A stretch of DNA of 64,000 bases, from NCBI GenBank assembly GCA_041984235.1, contig JBHIYN010000001.1, positions 372,001-436,000 on the forward strand, in the 5' to 3' direction. The notes under the pieces are model-generated. The model had not been told where the DNA came from. It worked only from the letters and a program-made list of their open reading frames with translations, and made no database searches. The translations under genes were made by a program, and so were the position numbers. Of the stretch, positions 7,325 through 15,829 are shown piece by piece. Position 1 is the stretch's first letter. The number at the start of each line of letters is the position of its first letter. Source of the stretch: JBHIYN01 sp041984235 (lineage in GTDB: Bacteria > Pseudomonadota > Gammaproteobacteria > Ga0077536).

Positions 7325-8617
7325 TCAGACAACCCACGAAGGTAGCCTGAACCGGCCGTTGGCGTACAGCGCGGGCGCCACCAGGCGCGCCTCGGGATTG
7401 CCCGGCTGGTGCTGCAGCATCTGGTGCGGCGTGCCCAGTGTCGGATCGGCGATCTGCGCCGGGTAGGTGAACGCCGACTGCGTTTCGGGGTCGATGCGCA
7501 GGGCGCCTATCACGCCGCGGTAGACGCTGCGCCGCAGTGCCGCGGCAACGCGGTCGTTGCGGGCCTTGTCACCGGCGGCACTGGGCGCGCCGGCGACCGC
7601 CGCGCACTGTGCCCACAGGCCGACCGCGTCATACGCCGCACCGGCCGCCAGCGAGCCGGAATCGGCGCCGGATTTCTTGTGGTAGGCGGCACGAAACGCG
7701 GCCGCGTAGTCGTCGCTCAGCGTGCCGAGCAGGATCGAATAGAGCACGCCGTCGGCGGCGTCACCGGCAATCTCCCGGAACAGGGGCAGCGCGGGTCCGT
7801 ACTGCATGTAGAGCAGGCTGGGCGTCGGCTGCTGGGCGAACTGCAGCGCGAACTGCGCGAGATCCTGGGCGAGGAAGTGGGTCACGGCAATCGCGGCCGG
7901 CGGCTCGGCGCGGATCTTGGCCAGCGTGGGGCCCCATTGCGTGGTAGGCACCGGCACCGTTTCGAGCAGGCTGATGCTGAAGCCATAGTCGCCGGCCTGG
8001 TCCTGGATGGCGTTGGCGATGGCACCGGCGTACTCGTTGGCCGAGGACACGATCGCGATCTTGTCGGAGGCCGGCTGCCACTCACCCGATTCGCGCAGGG
8101 TCTTCAGGTAGGCCAGGAAACCGCGTCCGTACCAGACCTCCGGCGCCACCAGCTGGAACACGTTGGCGAAGCGCTGCGGGTCCTCCATGTACTTGATGTT
8201 GTGCAGGATCTGGCAGTTGTAATGGAGGAACAGGGTGTCGTTGTCGGCGGCCACGTCCATCTCGATCATGTTGGTGCCGACGTTGTAGTTGTTGATGATG
8301 ACCGCCGGCTGGTGGCGATCGATGAGCCGGCGCATGGCCTGGGAGACGTTGTCCGGTCCCATCTCGCGCGTGTCCTCGACGACCAGGCGCAGGGGCCGGC
8401 CCAGTACGCCGCCGTATCGATTGACCGCCTCGATGCCGAGCTCCAGCCCGGTCCTGAACACGCCGCCGTCGGCGGCCGCAAAACCGGACAGGGGCAGCGC
8501 CGAGCCGATCGTGATGGGCTCCTTCCTGGCCGCCGCCAGGGCGCCGTCCGTGCCCGCCAGGGCCACGCCCGTGCCCGCGGCCGCGAGCCCCTTGATGAAG
8601 TTCCGCCGTGCTGTCAT
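7325..8617 (-). CDS. Liv-type periplasmic substrate-binding protein with Tat signal
   Basis: The 430-residue type I periplasmic binding protein belongs to the LivJ/UrtA/AmiC-like family. The N-terminus has a twin-arginine signal (ARRNFIKG, then a hydrophobic stretch ending about residue 30). The mature protein begins KEPITIGSALPLSGFAAADGG, the usual first strand with the ligand-binding SG motif. It heads the importer operon on the minus strand, 21 bases before livG. Length and family fit branched-chain amino acids, amides or urea. The nearby hyuAB genes make a hydantoin- or oxoproline-like ligand worth testing. Confidence 0.88.
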   Translation of the reverse strand: MTARRNFIKGLAAAGTGVALAGTDGALAAARKEPITIGSALPLSGFAAADGGVFRTGLELGIEAVNRYGGVLGRPLRLVVEDTREMGPDNVSQAMRRLIDRHQPAVIINNYNVGTNMIEMDVAADNDTLFLHYNCQILHNIKYMEDPQRFANVFQLVAPEVWYGRGFLAYLKTLRESGEWQPASDKIAIVSSANEYAGAIANAIQDQAGDYGFSISLLETVPVPTTQWGPTLAKIRAEPPAAIAVTHFLAQDLAQFALQFAQQPTPSLLYMQYGPALPLFREIAGDAADGVLYSILLGTLSDDYAAAFRAAYHKKSGADSGSLAAGAAYDAVGLWAQCAAVAGAPSAAGDKARNDRVAAALRRSVYRGVIGALRIDPETQSAFTYPAQIADPTLGTPHQMLQHQPGNPEARLVAPALYANGRFRLPSWVV

Positions 8618-8741
8618 CGTTTTCTCCCCTTGCAGTTTCCGCCGCTCGCAGCGGCCGATCGAAGTGTAGCGAAGTGCTCCTGTGCGGACTTGACATTTGT
8701 TGCAGTCGTGGCCGCTCCGGCCCGGGACTTGCGAGCAGCGG

Positions 8742-9857
8742 GTGACTCATTCACATTCGGGCGCACCCGTCCCGCTGAGCCGCCCCGTGCACGTTTCTCC
8801 TCGCCCGCGCATTCATGCCGCCGCCACCAACGGCCTCGCCGCGGCCATCGGCAGCTCGGTGCGGCGCAGCGACGCGGTACTCGAAGGCGCCGGCGTCGAT
8901 CCCGGCTCGATTCTCGACCCGCGCGCCATGATCAGCCTGGCCGATTACTGCGGCCTGATTGACCTGTGTGCCGAGCGCACCGGCGACGACGCTTTCGGTG
9001 CGCGCTTCGGCAGCAGCTTCGAGCTGGCGCATTTCGGTGACCTCGGCACACTCGCGGCGAGCGCGCCGGTGCTGCGCGTGGGGCTCGAAAAGGTCGCGCG
9101 GTACTACCACGTGGTGCAGGAGAACACGCTGCTCGAGTTGCATGCGGACGACGACTTCGTGCGCCTGGACTACCAGGTGTTCGACGCCCGCATCGAACGC
9201 CGCCAGCAGGACGCCGAGGTCAGCGTGGGCGCGTTCTGTGCCCTGGTCCGGCATTGCCTGCGGCGCGACTGGGCGCCGCTCGCGGTCCATTTCGAGCATT
9301 CGCGCATCGGTCCGCGGCGCGGCTACGAGAACCTGTTCGACTGCGCTGCCGTGTTCGACCAGCCGCTCAATTCGATCCTGGTGCCGCGGACGCTCGCCGA
9401 CCTGCCGCTGCCGGGCGCGGATGCGCGGGTCCACGCCGCGGTCGAGCAGAGCCTGGTGGATCGCTCGGTCGCCTTCCGGCGCGCGGCGCCGGATGGTCCG
9501 CGGACCGACGCGGTACAGGCCGCGCTGCCGGTCGTCATCGAGCGCCTGCTCAAGCAGCGGCGCCTGCGCATCGACAGCGCGGCAGCCGAGCTCGGGATAT
9601 CGGTCTACACCCTGCGCGCGGCGGTGCGCGGACTGGGGGTCGGCTTCGACGAGCTGGTCAGCGGGGTACGCCGGGACATGGCGCTGCGTTACCTGGAAGA
9701 TCCGGATCTCAGCCTGACGGAGATCGCGGAAACCCTGGGCTATTCGGAACTCAGCGCGTTCAGCCGCGCCTTCCGCCGCTGGACCGGGGTCAACGCGCTC
9801 GCCTGGCAGCAGCGCGGCGCCGGCGGTGCGGCGCTCCCGCGCTCAGGCGGCGCGTAG
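8742..9857 (+). CDS. AraC-family transcriptional regulator (OruR/ArgR-like)
   Basis: From the GTG at 8742 the protein has about 371 residues. The N-terminal arabinose-binding-like domain of the OruR/ORF-type regulators covers about residues 25-215. The C-terminal AraC helix-turn-helix pair includes SAAAELGISVYTLRAAVRG and LTEIAETLGYSELSAFSRAFRRWTG, the second being nearly consensus. The start is uncertain: TTG at 8697, GTG at 8742 and GTG at 8787 are all in frame without a good ribosome site. The gene is divergent from the Liv operon and its end overlaps that of hyuB by 15 bases. It probably controls one or both. Confidence 0.85.
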   Translation: MTHSHSGAPVPLSRPVHVSPRPRIHAAATNGLAAAIGSSVRRSDAVLEGAGVDPGSILDPRAMISLADYCGLIDLCAERTGDDAFGARFGSSFELAHFGDLGTLAASAPVLRVGLEKVARYYHVVQENTLLELHADDDFVRLDYQVFDARIERRQQDAEVSVGAFCALVRHCLRRDWAPLAVHFEHSRIGPRRGYENLFDCAAVFDQPLNSILVPRTLADLPLPGADARVHAAVEQSLVDRSVAFRRAAPDGPRTDAVQAALPVVIERLLKQRRLRIDSAAAELGISVYTLRAAVRGLGVGFDELVSGVRRDMALRYLEDPDLSLTEIAETLGYSELSAFSRAFRRWTGVNALAWQQRGAGGAALPRSGGA

Positions 9858-11648
9858 CTCTGCGCGGCGCCGCTCGGTGGCCGGTGCGTCTACCGCGAGG
9901 TCGTCGTTCTCGATGCTGCCGCTGAACACCACGCCGTAGACGTCGTGCGCACGTTCGGGCGTCTCCCAGCGTTCGAGCACGTCGCGCAGCACGCGCGACG
10001 GTTCGCGTTCCAGCGGAGAGCCGTAGCCACCGCCGCCGGCGTCACGTCCGCGGATCCATTCGCCCGGGGCGAGTTCACACTCGACCACGCCGGGCAGCTT
10101 CTCCTCGCTGCCGTCGGCCTTGATACGCCAGGTCTCGGCCGCGGGTCCCGCGAGACCGCCGCGCACGCCCTGCGGGGGGCAGTGCTGGCCGTCACAGGAC
10201 ACCACCACCGTCATGCGATCACGGCGCGGACCGTAGACGACCTCCGAGCCGGGCGCGCCGCGGAAGCGGCCCGGGCCGCCGCCGCCTTCGATCACGCGCA
10301 GTGAACGGAACAGGATCGGGTACTTCGATTCGTCGACCTCGATTGAGCCGCGGTACATGAGACCGGCGGCGACCGGCAGGCCGTAGTTGAGCCAGCCGTC
10401 GGTGGTCGGGGTGCCCGGCCCGCCGTTGGTGATCACCCATTCCTGGTTGATGTACGGCTTGCCACCCGAGCGCCAGTCCTTGCCCGAGATCACGCCGGCG
10501 CCGGCGCCCATGCCGACCGCGCCTTCGGCCAGGCCGTGGCCGTCGCTGATCTCGGCGAAGGCGGCCTGGGTCGCGTTGACGATACGGTCGGCGATGTTGG
10601 TCGTCGCCATCGAGCACGAGTGCGGGAACTCGGGGATGCCGGTGATGCAGCCCTCGCGCAGCTTTACCGTCACCCGCGAGAAGCTGCCGCCGTTGTGCGG
10701 CACGTCGTGGTCGAGACAGTTGAACACGCCGGCCATGGCGTTACTGGTGGCGCAGGCGACCGACTGGTTGAGGCCAAAGTCCTTGTTGTCCTCGTTGTGC
10801 GTGAGGTCGACCTCGATACGGCCGTTCTCGGAATCGACGTCGACGTCGATGCGGATGTCGAGGCCGTCCGGCAGTACCGGCGGCTGTGGGTCGTAGTGTC
10901 CGACGTTGGTCAGCCGGCCGCTCGGCAGCTTGCGGATGGCCTCGACCATGCGCCGCTCGGAGTAGGCGAACCAGTCGCGCACGAACTGGCGCATGGTGTC
11001 CATGCCGTAGCGTTCGACCAGCTCGGCCAGGCGGCGCTCGCCGATGCGCGCAGCGCCGACGGTGGCGAGATAGTCACCGTACCACTGCTCCGGCACGCGG
11101 ATGCGGCGCTTGCACATGCGGATGATGTCGTCGACGTCCTTGTAGTCCTTCTGCACGCGCACGCAAGGGAAGATCAGCGCACCTTCCTCGTAAATATCGC
11201 GCGCGTAAGCATGGTAGGTGCTGGGTATGGAATTGCCGCAGTCGGCCTGGTGGGCCTTGGCGCAGGTGGTGAACAGGTGTTCGCCGTCGACGAACACCGG
11301 GCACATGATCATGTGGTCGGCCGGATGCGTGTTGCCGAGGTAGGGATCGTTGTGCAGGAAGGCGTCGCCCGGCGCGAGATCGTCGTGCAGCTCGCACATC
11401 GATCTCGTTTGCAGCGCGCTGCCGAAGATGTGTACCGGCAGGCCCTCGCCCGGACACAGGAGCTGGTTGTCCGCGGTCACGATGGAGCACGAGAAGTCCC
11501 GCACCACGGCGAGTACTGCCGAGCGCGCGGTGCGCAGCAGGGTGTTCGACATCTCGCGTACGATGGCGTTGAGGCGGTTCGACAGCACCGCCATCAGCAC
11601 CGGGTCCATGTCGTAGACGACGGCGGGATCCTGTTCGGGCTTGTTCAT
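9843..11648 (-). CDS. hyuB: Hydantoinase B/oxoprolinase-family subunit
   Basis: This 601-residue protein of the HyuB family carries typical motifs (ARDFSCSIVTADNQLLCPGEGLPVH region, DAFLHNDPYLGNTH, and Gly-rich GGGGPGRFRG). With HyuA it forms an ATP-dependent hydantoinase, N-methylhydantoinase, 5-oxoprolinase or acetone-carboxylase-like enzyme in the cytoplasm. The start ATG overlaps the hyuA stop by four bases, so the two are co-translated. Confidence 0.9.
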   Translation of the reverse strand: MNKPEQDPAVVYDMDPVLMAVLSNRLNAIVREMSNTLLRTARSAVLAVVRDFSCSIVTADNQLLCPGEGLPVHIFGSALQTRSMCELHDDLAPGDAFLHNDPYLGNTHPADHMIMCPVFVDGEHLFTTCAKAHQADCGNSIPSTYHAYARDIYEEGALIFPCVRVQKDYKDVDDIIRMCKRRIRVPEQWYGDYLATVGAARIGERRLAELVERYGMDTMRQFVRDWFAYSERRMVEAIRKLPSGRLTNVGHYDPQPPVLPDGLDIRIDVDVDSENGRIEVDLTHNEDNKDFGLNQSVACATSNAMAGVFNCLDHDVPHNGGSFSRVTVKLREGCITGIPEFPHSCSMATTNIADRIVNATQAAFAEISDGHGLAEGAVGMGAGAGVISGKDWRSGGKPYINQEWVITNGGPGTPTTDGWLNYGLPVAAGLMYRGSIEVDESKYPILFRSLRVIEGGGGPGRFRGAPGSEVVYGPRRDRMTVVVSCDGQHCPPQGVRGGLAGPAAETWRIKADGSEEKLPGVVECELAPGEWIRGRDAGGGGYGSPLEREPSRVLRDVLERWETPERAHDVYGVVFSGSIENDDLAVDAPATERRRAELRAA

Positions 11649-13732
11649 ACCTGGGCCTCCGCGGGCGGGGTGAGGATGTAGCGGCCGCCGGCGCTGACCG
11701 TGGCGCGGGCGCCGGGATGGATGACCAGGGTCGAGGTCGGCTCCTCGATGATCGCCGGTCCCTCGATGGCGGCGCCGGCCTCGAGCTGGTCACCGAGAAA
11801 GATCGGCGTTTCGACCTGACCGCCGGCGAAGTAGGCCGGCCGCCGGCGATCGGCCTCCACACGCGCGGTGCCGGTACGACGCGCGGGCTCGAGACTGGGT
11901 GCATTGACGTCGGCGACGAGGCGGCCGCGCCAGTTCAGGCACTCGACCGGCTGGCCGATGTCGGTGACCGCGAACACGCGGTCGTGCATCTGGTGAAAGG
12001 CCTCGACCAGCGCCTCGACGTCGGCGTCCGATTCGAAGCGGCCACTGGCGACCTCGATCTCCAGCTCCCACACCTGGAAGCGGTAGCGCGCTTCTACGAA
12101 GTAGCGCTTGCTGACGTCGGTGATGCCGCGCTCGGCGAGGCGCGCGGCGAAGCGGTCGAGCTCGGCGTCGATGTCGCCGAGGGCGGCATTGACGCCGTCG
12201 AAGTCGAACTGGTCGGTGCTGGTCAGCTTGCTGGCGCCGGTCTCGGTGACGATGTCGGAGAACTGCATGCCCGAGGCCGACAGCGCGCCCGCGGTGCGTG
12301 GCACGAGCACGGTACGGCAGCCGAGCTCGGCGGCGATCGGCACGATACCGAGGCCGCCGGCGCCGCCGCCCGCGACCAGGGTCGAGTCGGCCGGGTTCAG
12401 CCCTTCGTTGATGGTGAGCTCCTTGATCGCCTCGATCATGTTCTCGTTGGCGACGGTCATGATGGCGTAGGCGGTGCGCTCGACGGTCTCGCCGAGGATG
12501 TGCGCGAGCGGACCGATCGCCTCGCGCGCTGCGGCCTCGTCGAGCTGCATGCGCCCGCCGAGGAAGTGCGCCGGGTCGATGTAGCCGAGCACCACGGCGG
12601 CGTCGGTGACGGTGGCATCGGTGCCGCCGCGGCCGTAGCAGGCCGGGCCCGGCTCGGAGCCGGCCGACTGCGGGCCGACCCGCATCAGGCCGCCGGAGTC
12701 GATCCAGGCGATGGAGCCGCCGCCGGCGCCGATCGAATGCACCGCGACCGAGGCCATGCCGAGGTTGTCGCCGACCCACTGCGGGCCGAGCCAGGTGTCG
12801 CGCGAGAACTCGACCTGGCCGTCGCGCACCAGGCTGACGTCGAAGGTGGTGCCACCGGCGTCGCACACGATGATGTCGCGCGCGAGGTCCTCGGCGGCGA
12901 CATAGGCAAGGCCGGCGACCGGCGCCATTGCCGGGCCCGACTTGACCAGGTAGATGGGTTTCTCGACCACGTCCGCGAGATGCATGACGCCGCCGAAGGA
13001 CGTACTGACCAGGATGTCGTTGGCGTAGCCGGCCTCGCGCAGATCCGCTTCCAGGGTGCGCAGGTAGCTCTGCATCAGCGGCTTCAGTGAGGCATCGATG
13101 GCGGTCGATGAGGCACGTCGGTATTCGCGCAGGATCGGGTTGATGCGGTGGGACAGGGTGTAGGGGACGCCGGGCAGGATCTCCTCGATCAGTTCGCCCA
13201 CGCGCAGCTCGTGTGCCGGGTTCGCGATCGACCACAGCAGGCATACCGCGACCGCCTCGATGCCGCGCGCCGGGAAGTCTGCGAGCTGCGCGCGCACCGC
13301 ATCCTCGTCCAGCGCCAGCTCGATGCCGCCCTCGGCATTGATACGCTCCGGTACCTCCCAGGTCAGCCGGCGCGGCACGTAGGGCTCGGGATACTCCATC
13401 GCGAGGTTGTGCGGCTCGTACTTGCCCCCTTCCTTCAGCAGCAGGACATCGGGAAAGCCCGCGGTGGTGAGGAAGGCGGTGCGCGCAATCTTGCGCTCGA
13501 CGATGCCGTTGGTGCCGCGCGTGGTGCCGTACAGGAACATCGCGGTATCGCCGAGCAGCGCGTCGACGTCGATGCCGAGTTCCTCGGCGGCGACGGCGAG
13601 ACCGGCGCGGATGCTGGCGAAGGCGCGTTGCTTGTCGGTCAGGGCCTTGCCGACGGTGAAGCGGCCGGTGTCGTCGGTCACGACGACGTCGGTGAAAGTG
13701 CCGCCGGTGTCGACCGAGATGCGATAAGGCAT
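11645..13732 (-). CDS. hyuA: Hydantoinase A/oxoprolinase-family subunit
   Basis: The 695-residue HyuA-family protein has the N-terminal actin-like phosphate-binding motif ISVDTGGTFTDVVV, the second motif DIIVCDAGGTTFDVSLV and a glycine-rich VAGGGAGGLG. This subunit binds ATP and activates the substrate for ring opening. The start is the ATG at 13732. The frame remains open far upstream only because it shadows the alanine dehydrogenase gene. It is first in the hyuA-hyuB operon. The exact substrate (hydantoin, oxoproline, ketone) is not determined by sequence reading. Confidence 0.9.
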   Translation of the reverse strand: MPYRISVDTGGTFTDVVVTDDTGRFTVGKALTDKQRAFASIRAGLAVAAEELGIDVDALLGDTAMFLYGTTRGTNGIVERKIARTAFLTTAGFPDVLLLKEGGKYEPHNLAMEYPEPYVPRRLTWEVPERINAEGGIELALDEDAVRAQLADFPARGIEAVAVCLLWSIANPAHELRVGELIEEILPGVPYTLSHRINPILREYRRASSTAIDASLKPLMQSYLRTLEADLREAGYANDILVSTSFGGVMHLADVVEKPIYLVKSGPAMAPVAGLAYVAAEDLARDIIVCDAGGTTFDVSLVRDGQVEFSRDTWLGPQWVGDNLGMASVAVHSIGAGGGSIAWIDSGGLMRVGPQSAGSEPGPACYGRGGTDATVTDAAVVLGYIDPAHFLGGRMQLDEAAAREAIGPLAHILGETVERTAYAIMTVANENMIEAIKELTINEGLNPADSTLVAGGGAGGLGIVPIAAELGCRTVLVPRTAGALSASGMQFSDIVTETGASKLTSTDQFDFDGVNAALGDIDAELDRFAARLAERGITDVSKRYFVEARYRFQVWELEIEVASGRFESDADVEALVEAFHQMHDRVFAVTDIGQPVECLNWRGRLVADVNAPSLEPARRTGTARVEADRRRPAYFAGGQVETPIFLGDQLEAGAAIEGPAIIEEPTSTLVIHPGARATVSAGGRYILTPPAEAQV

Positions 13733-13803
13733 ATAGCGGGATCCCGTGATTGGATGAGCGTTGCGGGCCGGAACGGGGCCGGCGCCGCAGTATAGCGCGA
13801 GGC

Positions 13804-14922
13804 TCAGGCCGCCAGCGCGCCCGCCGCCGGGTGGTAGTCGTAGCCCAGCGCCTCGGCCACCGCCGCACAGGTGATGTGCCCGGCGTGCACGTTGAGCCCG
13901 TTGACGAGCCCCGCATCGTTGGCCAGCGCCTGCGCCGCGCCGTGGTCGGCGAGCGCAATGACGTAGGGCAGGGTGGCGTTGTTGAGCGCGAAGGTCGAGG
14001 TGCGCGGCACCGCTCCGGGCATGTTCGCCACGCAGTAGTGCACGATGCCGTCGACGACGAAGGTCGGCTCCTGGTGCGTGGTCGGGTGCGAGGTCTCGAA
14101 GCAGCCGCCCTGGTCGATGGCGACGTCGACCATGACCGCGCCGCGTTTCATCTGCCCCAGCATGTCGCGGGTGATCAGCTTGGGTGCGGCGGCGCCCGGG
14201 ATCAGGACCGCGCCGACCACGAGGTCGGCCTCGCGCAGCCATTGCTCGAGGCGATCGCGGGTGGAGTAGATGCCTTTCACGCGCCCGCGGTACTTGTCCT
14301 CCAGCGCGCGCAGGCGATCCAGCGAAACGTCGAACACCGAGACGTCGGCACCGAGGCCGGCGGCCATCTGCGCCGCGTTGTCGCCGACCACGCCGCCGCC
14401 GATCACGAGCACCTTGCCGGGCGCCACCCCGGGCACGCCGCCGAGCAGCACGCCGTTGCCGCCCTGGGCCATCTCCAGGCCGTGCGCGCCGGCCTGCACC
14501 GCGAGGCGGCCGGCGACCTCGCTCATCGGCGCCAGGAGGGGCAGTGCACCGTGGCGATCGGTGACCGTTTCGTAGGCGATGGCGGTGACGCCGGATTCGA
14601 GCAGCAGGCGCGCCTGTTCCGGGTCCGGCGCCAGGTGCAGGTAGGTGAACAGCACCTGGCCCTCGCGCAGGCGGCGGCATTCCGCGGGTTGCGGCTCCTT
14701 CACCTTGACCACCATCTCGGCGCGCTCGAAGACCTCCTGCGCGGTGTCGGCGATGGTCGCCCCGGCGCGCGCGTAGTCGTCGTCGTGCATGCCGATGCCG
14801 GCGCCGGCCTCGCGCTCGACCAGCACCTGGTGGCCGTGATGGACCAGCTCGCGCACGCTGCCCGGGGTGAGGCCGACGCGGTACTCGTGATTCTTGATCT
14901 CGCGGGGGACGCCGATGAGCAT
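13804..14922 (-). CDS. ald: Alanine dehydrogenase
   Basis: The 372 residues match the family length. The protein starts MLIGVPREIKNHEYRVGLTP, the hallmark of AlaDH. It has a Rossmann motif VIGGGVVGDNAAQMAAGLGA and the catalytic Lys/His region (VKVKEPQ, LFTYLHLAPD). It interconverts alanine with pyruvate and ammonium using NAD. It is divergent from an Lrp/AsnC regulator, an arrangement in which the regulator usually activates ald in response to alanine. The following hyuAB genes point the same way and may be co-transcribed (71-bp gap). Confidence 0.94.
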   Translation of the reverse strand: MLIGVPREIKNHEYRVGLTPGSVRELVHHGHQVLVEREAGAGIGMHDDDYARAGATIADTAQEVFERAEMVVKVKEPQPAECRRLREGQVLFTYLHLAPDPEQARLLLESGVTAIAYETVTDRHGALPLLAPMSEVAGRLAVQAGAHGLEMAQGGNGVLLGGVPGVAPGKVLVIGGGVVGDNAAQMAAGLGADVSVFDVSLDRLRALEDKYRGRVKGIYSTRDRLEQWLREADLVVGAVLIPGAAAPKLITRDMLGQMKRGAVMVDVAIDQGGCFETSHPTTHQEPTFVVDGIVHYCVANMPGAVPRTSTFALNNATLPYVIALADHGAAQALANDAGLVNGLNVHAGHITCAAVAEALGYDYHPAAGALAA

Positions 14923-15010
14923 GCTGGATACCTCCTGGGGCGGGTTGCGGGCCGCGGCAACGCGGGTTGCGGCTCGGATGTCTACTGTAGCCCCGGGGCG
15001 GCGAAATTAA

Positions 15011-15057
15011 ATTGCTTTGATCGCGTTGCGGGAGCAATCTTTCGCATATCATGCGAA
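15011..15057. promoter_or_regulatory. Two inverted repeats between ald and the Lrp-like gene
   Basis: TTCGCAT-ATC-ATGCGAA (15041-15057) is a perfect 7-bp inverted repeat with a 3-base spacer. ATTGCT (15011-15016) and AGCAAT (15033-15038) form a second, wider pair. Lrp-type regulators bind such dyads as octamers, and the sites lie in the shared control region of ald and its divergent regulator. Binding is inferred. Confidence 0.45.
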
Positions 15058-15090
15058 GCTAGGTACTAAAAAAAGCGGAAAATTCAGTTC

Positions 15091-15552
15091 TTGAAGCTCG
15101 ACGCCACCGATCGCGCCATCCTCGCCGCACTGCAGGCCGATGGCCGCCTGTCGAACGTGGACCTGGCCGAGCGCGTACACCTGTCGCCGTCGGCCTGCCT
15201 GCGGCGCGTGCGCCTGCTCGAGGCCGGCGGGGTGATCGAGCGTTACACCATGATCGTCAGTGCCGACGCGGTCGGTATTCCCGGCAACGTGTTCGCCGAG
15301 ATCACGCTGACCAGCCAGCAGCAGGTCGACCTCGACCGCTTCGAGGATGCCGTGCGTGCCGTGCCCGAGGTCATGGAGTGCTACCTGGTGACCGGCGAGT
15401 ACGACTACCTGCTGCGCGTGGTCGCGCGGGATACCGTCGACTACGAGCGCATCCACCACCAGTACCTGACCAAGCTGCCGGGGGTGGCGCGGGTCAAGAG
15501 CAGCTTCACCCTGCGCACCGTGGCCAAGAAAACCGCCCTGCCGTTGCGCTGA
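15091..15552 (+). CDS. Lrp/AsnC-family transcriptional regulator
   Basis: This 153-residue protein has an N-terminal helix-turn-helix (LDATDRAILAALQADGRLSNVDLAERVHLSPSACLRRVRLLE). It also has a C-terminal RAM/AsnC effector domain (FAEITLTSQQQ..., VMECYLVTGEYDYLLRV). The start is TTG at 15091, giving the usual Lrp N-terminus. It is divergent from ald and most likely its alanine-responsive regulator, as AldR/Lrp is elsewhere. Confidence 0.88.
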   Translation: MKLDATDRAILAALQADGRLSNVDLAERVHLSPSACLRRVRLLEAGGVIERYTMIVSADAVGIPGNVFAEITLTSQQQVDLDRFEDAVRAVPEVMECYLVTGEYDYLLRVVARDTVDYERIHHQYLTKLPGVARVKSSFTLRTVAKKTALPLR

Positions 15553-15560
15553 GCGGCGGC

Positions 15561-15589
15561 TTACCGCGGCGCGGCGCTTCGAGTAGAAT
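15561..15589 (+). promoter_or_regulatory. Predicted promoter of the 4.5S RNA gene
   Basis: A TAGAAT -10 (15584-15589, one base from consensus) lies 17 bases after a weaker TTACCG -35 (15561-15566). Transcription would begin within the 15 bases before the RNA's first stem. Confidence 0.5.
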
Positions 15590-15603
15590 CGCCCGGTCTC
15601 AAT

Positions 15604-15713
15604 GGTGGCCGTGTCGGTCCCCTCGCGACGCGGCGCTGCAAACCCCGTCAGGCCCGGAAGGGAGCAGCGGTAGCAGTACCTGCGGGTGCCGGGGTGTGGC
15701 TGGCATGGCCGCC
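15604..15713 (+). ncRNA. ffs: Signal recognition particle 4.5S RNA
   Basis: The conserved apical SRP hairpin is present: GTCAGGCCCGGAAGGGAGCA at 15647-15666, with the GGAA tetraloop and the asymmetric loop that binds Ffh. The far ends pair (GGTGGCC at 15604-15610 with GGCCGCC at 15707-15713), giving one long hairpin of about 110 nt, the size of E. coli 4.5S RNA. The RNA targets nascent membrane proteins with Ffh. Its place just before dnaX is frequent in Gammaproteobacteria. The exact ends are estimated from pairing. Confidence 0.93.
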
Positions 15714-15829
15714 GCCTTCATCCGGCGCGCCCCGCGCCTGCCGCCAGCGTGGCGCGGCGACTTGTGTAAACTGCATTTCATTGATCACAGCGCGCCCGGC
15801 CGGGGCGCCGCGCCGGTTTCCGAGAAGCG

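Noticed and set aside
8690..8718. TTGACA at 8690-8695 as an AraC gene promoter
   Set aside because: No -10 lies at a suitable distance, so the hexamer alone is not enough.
13733..15052. Upstream extension of hyuA to more than 1100 residues
   Set aside because: The extra 440 codons are an out-of-frame, Arg/Gly/Ala-rich shadow of ald. The real start is the ATG at 13732.
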